From contig CAVYYW010000017.1 in assembly GCA_963772845.1 (NCBI GenBank), positions 186,001 to 250,000 on the forward strand: a stretch of 64,000 nt of DNA, read 5' to 3'. This stretch comes from CAVYYW01 sp963772845 (lineage in GTDB: Bacteria; Bacillota; Bacilli; Bacillales; Sporolactobacillaceae). This document shows, one piece after another, positions 63,876 through 64,000 of this stretch. The stretch's first letter is position 1. The number at the start of each line of letters is the position of its first letter. The position numbers were made by a program, and so were the translations under genes. Below the pieces are notes generated by a model. The model saw only the letters and a list, made by a program, of their open reading frames with translations. It was not told the DNA's origin and made no database searches.

Positions 63876-64000
63876 TGAAGGACAAAACAGTGACAAAAAG
63901 AGATGAAATGGCGTTCATAAGGGCGATGAACGACCAAACAGGGTCGAAAAGGAGGAAAAAGGGCGTTCATAGGGTCGATGAACGACCAAACGGGGTCGAA
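63876..64000. repeat. 52-bp palindromic repeat array, inverted and cut by window edge
   Basis: GAAGGACAAAACAG, then two units ending GCGTTCATAAGGGCGATGAAC and ACGACCAAACGGGGTCGAA-type parts run to the end of the window. These are reverse complements of the units at 13695 and 22615. Confidence 0.8.

Overview
The window looks like chromosomal DNA of a low-GC, spore-forming Bacillaceae member. The indicators are AGGAGG-type ribosome sites, a ykoEDC/tenA/tenI/thiOSGF thiamine locus under a TPP riboswitch, a YdhK-type protein, a YheC/YheD-type spore-coat ATP-grasp protein, a CodY-like box and a T-box leader. No rRNA, tRNA, phage or CRISPR was found.

Layout. Bases 1-1731 hold an ArsR-type regulator and an MFS efflux protein. 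Bases 2042-3915 (minus) hold a divergent class II lysyl-tRNA synthetase behind its own T-box leader. Bases 4026-5576 hold an LD-carboxypeptidase-like gene and a VOC protein. Bases 6226-18275 (minus) form a complete branched-chain amino acid locus read ilvD-ilvB-ilvN-(repeat gap)-ilvC-leuA-leuB-leuC-leuD-ilvA. It has a strong promoter, a CodY-like box and a leader with a possible Ile/Val/Leu-rich peptide and attenuator. Bases 18392-27575 (minus) form the thiamine locus: TPP riboswitch and terminator, tenA (base salvage), ykoE-ykoD-ykoC (pyrimidine uptake), tenI, thiO, thiS, thiG and thiF (thiazole synthesis). An IS3-family element (27710-29017) follows.

From 29 kb to the end the region is accessory and gene order is mixed. 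It holds many one-gene or two-gene units: small-molecule kinases, GNAT acetyltransferases, VOC proteins, alpha/beta hydrolases, a macrolide-type glycosyltransferase, a chloramphenicol-phosphotransferase-like protein, an azoreductase, a helix-turn-helix/PIN pair that looks like a toxin-antitoxin module, dbpA, a ZIP transporter, an RNase H-like gene, guaC, a seven-repeat RCC1-like propeller protein and a class C26 peptidase.

Two features run through the whole window. First, at least thirteen genes are interrupted by single-base indels, almost all +1 and often in short A/T runs. In each case one base restores a full-length family member, so many of these are probably sequence errors rather than dead genes. 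Second, non-coding space is filled by at least four repeat families: a 52-bp tandem palindromic repeat, a GC-rich dispersed repeat, a GGGACCGTTCCC/TGTCCACTT repeat and a GTGCCTGTCAC repeat. Several copies lie inside the amino acid and thiamine operons.
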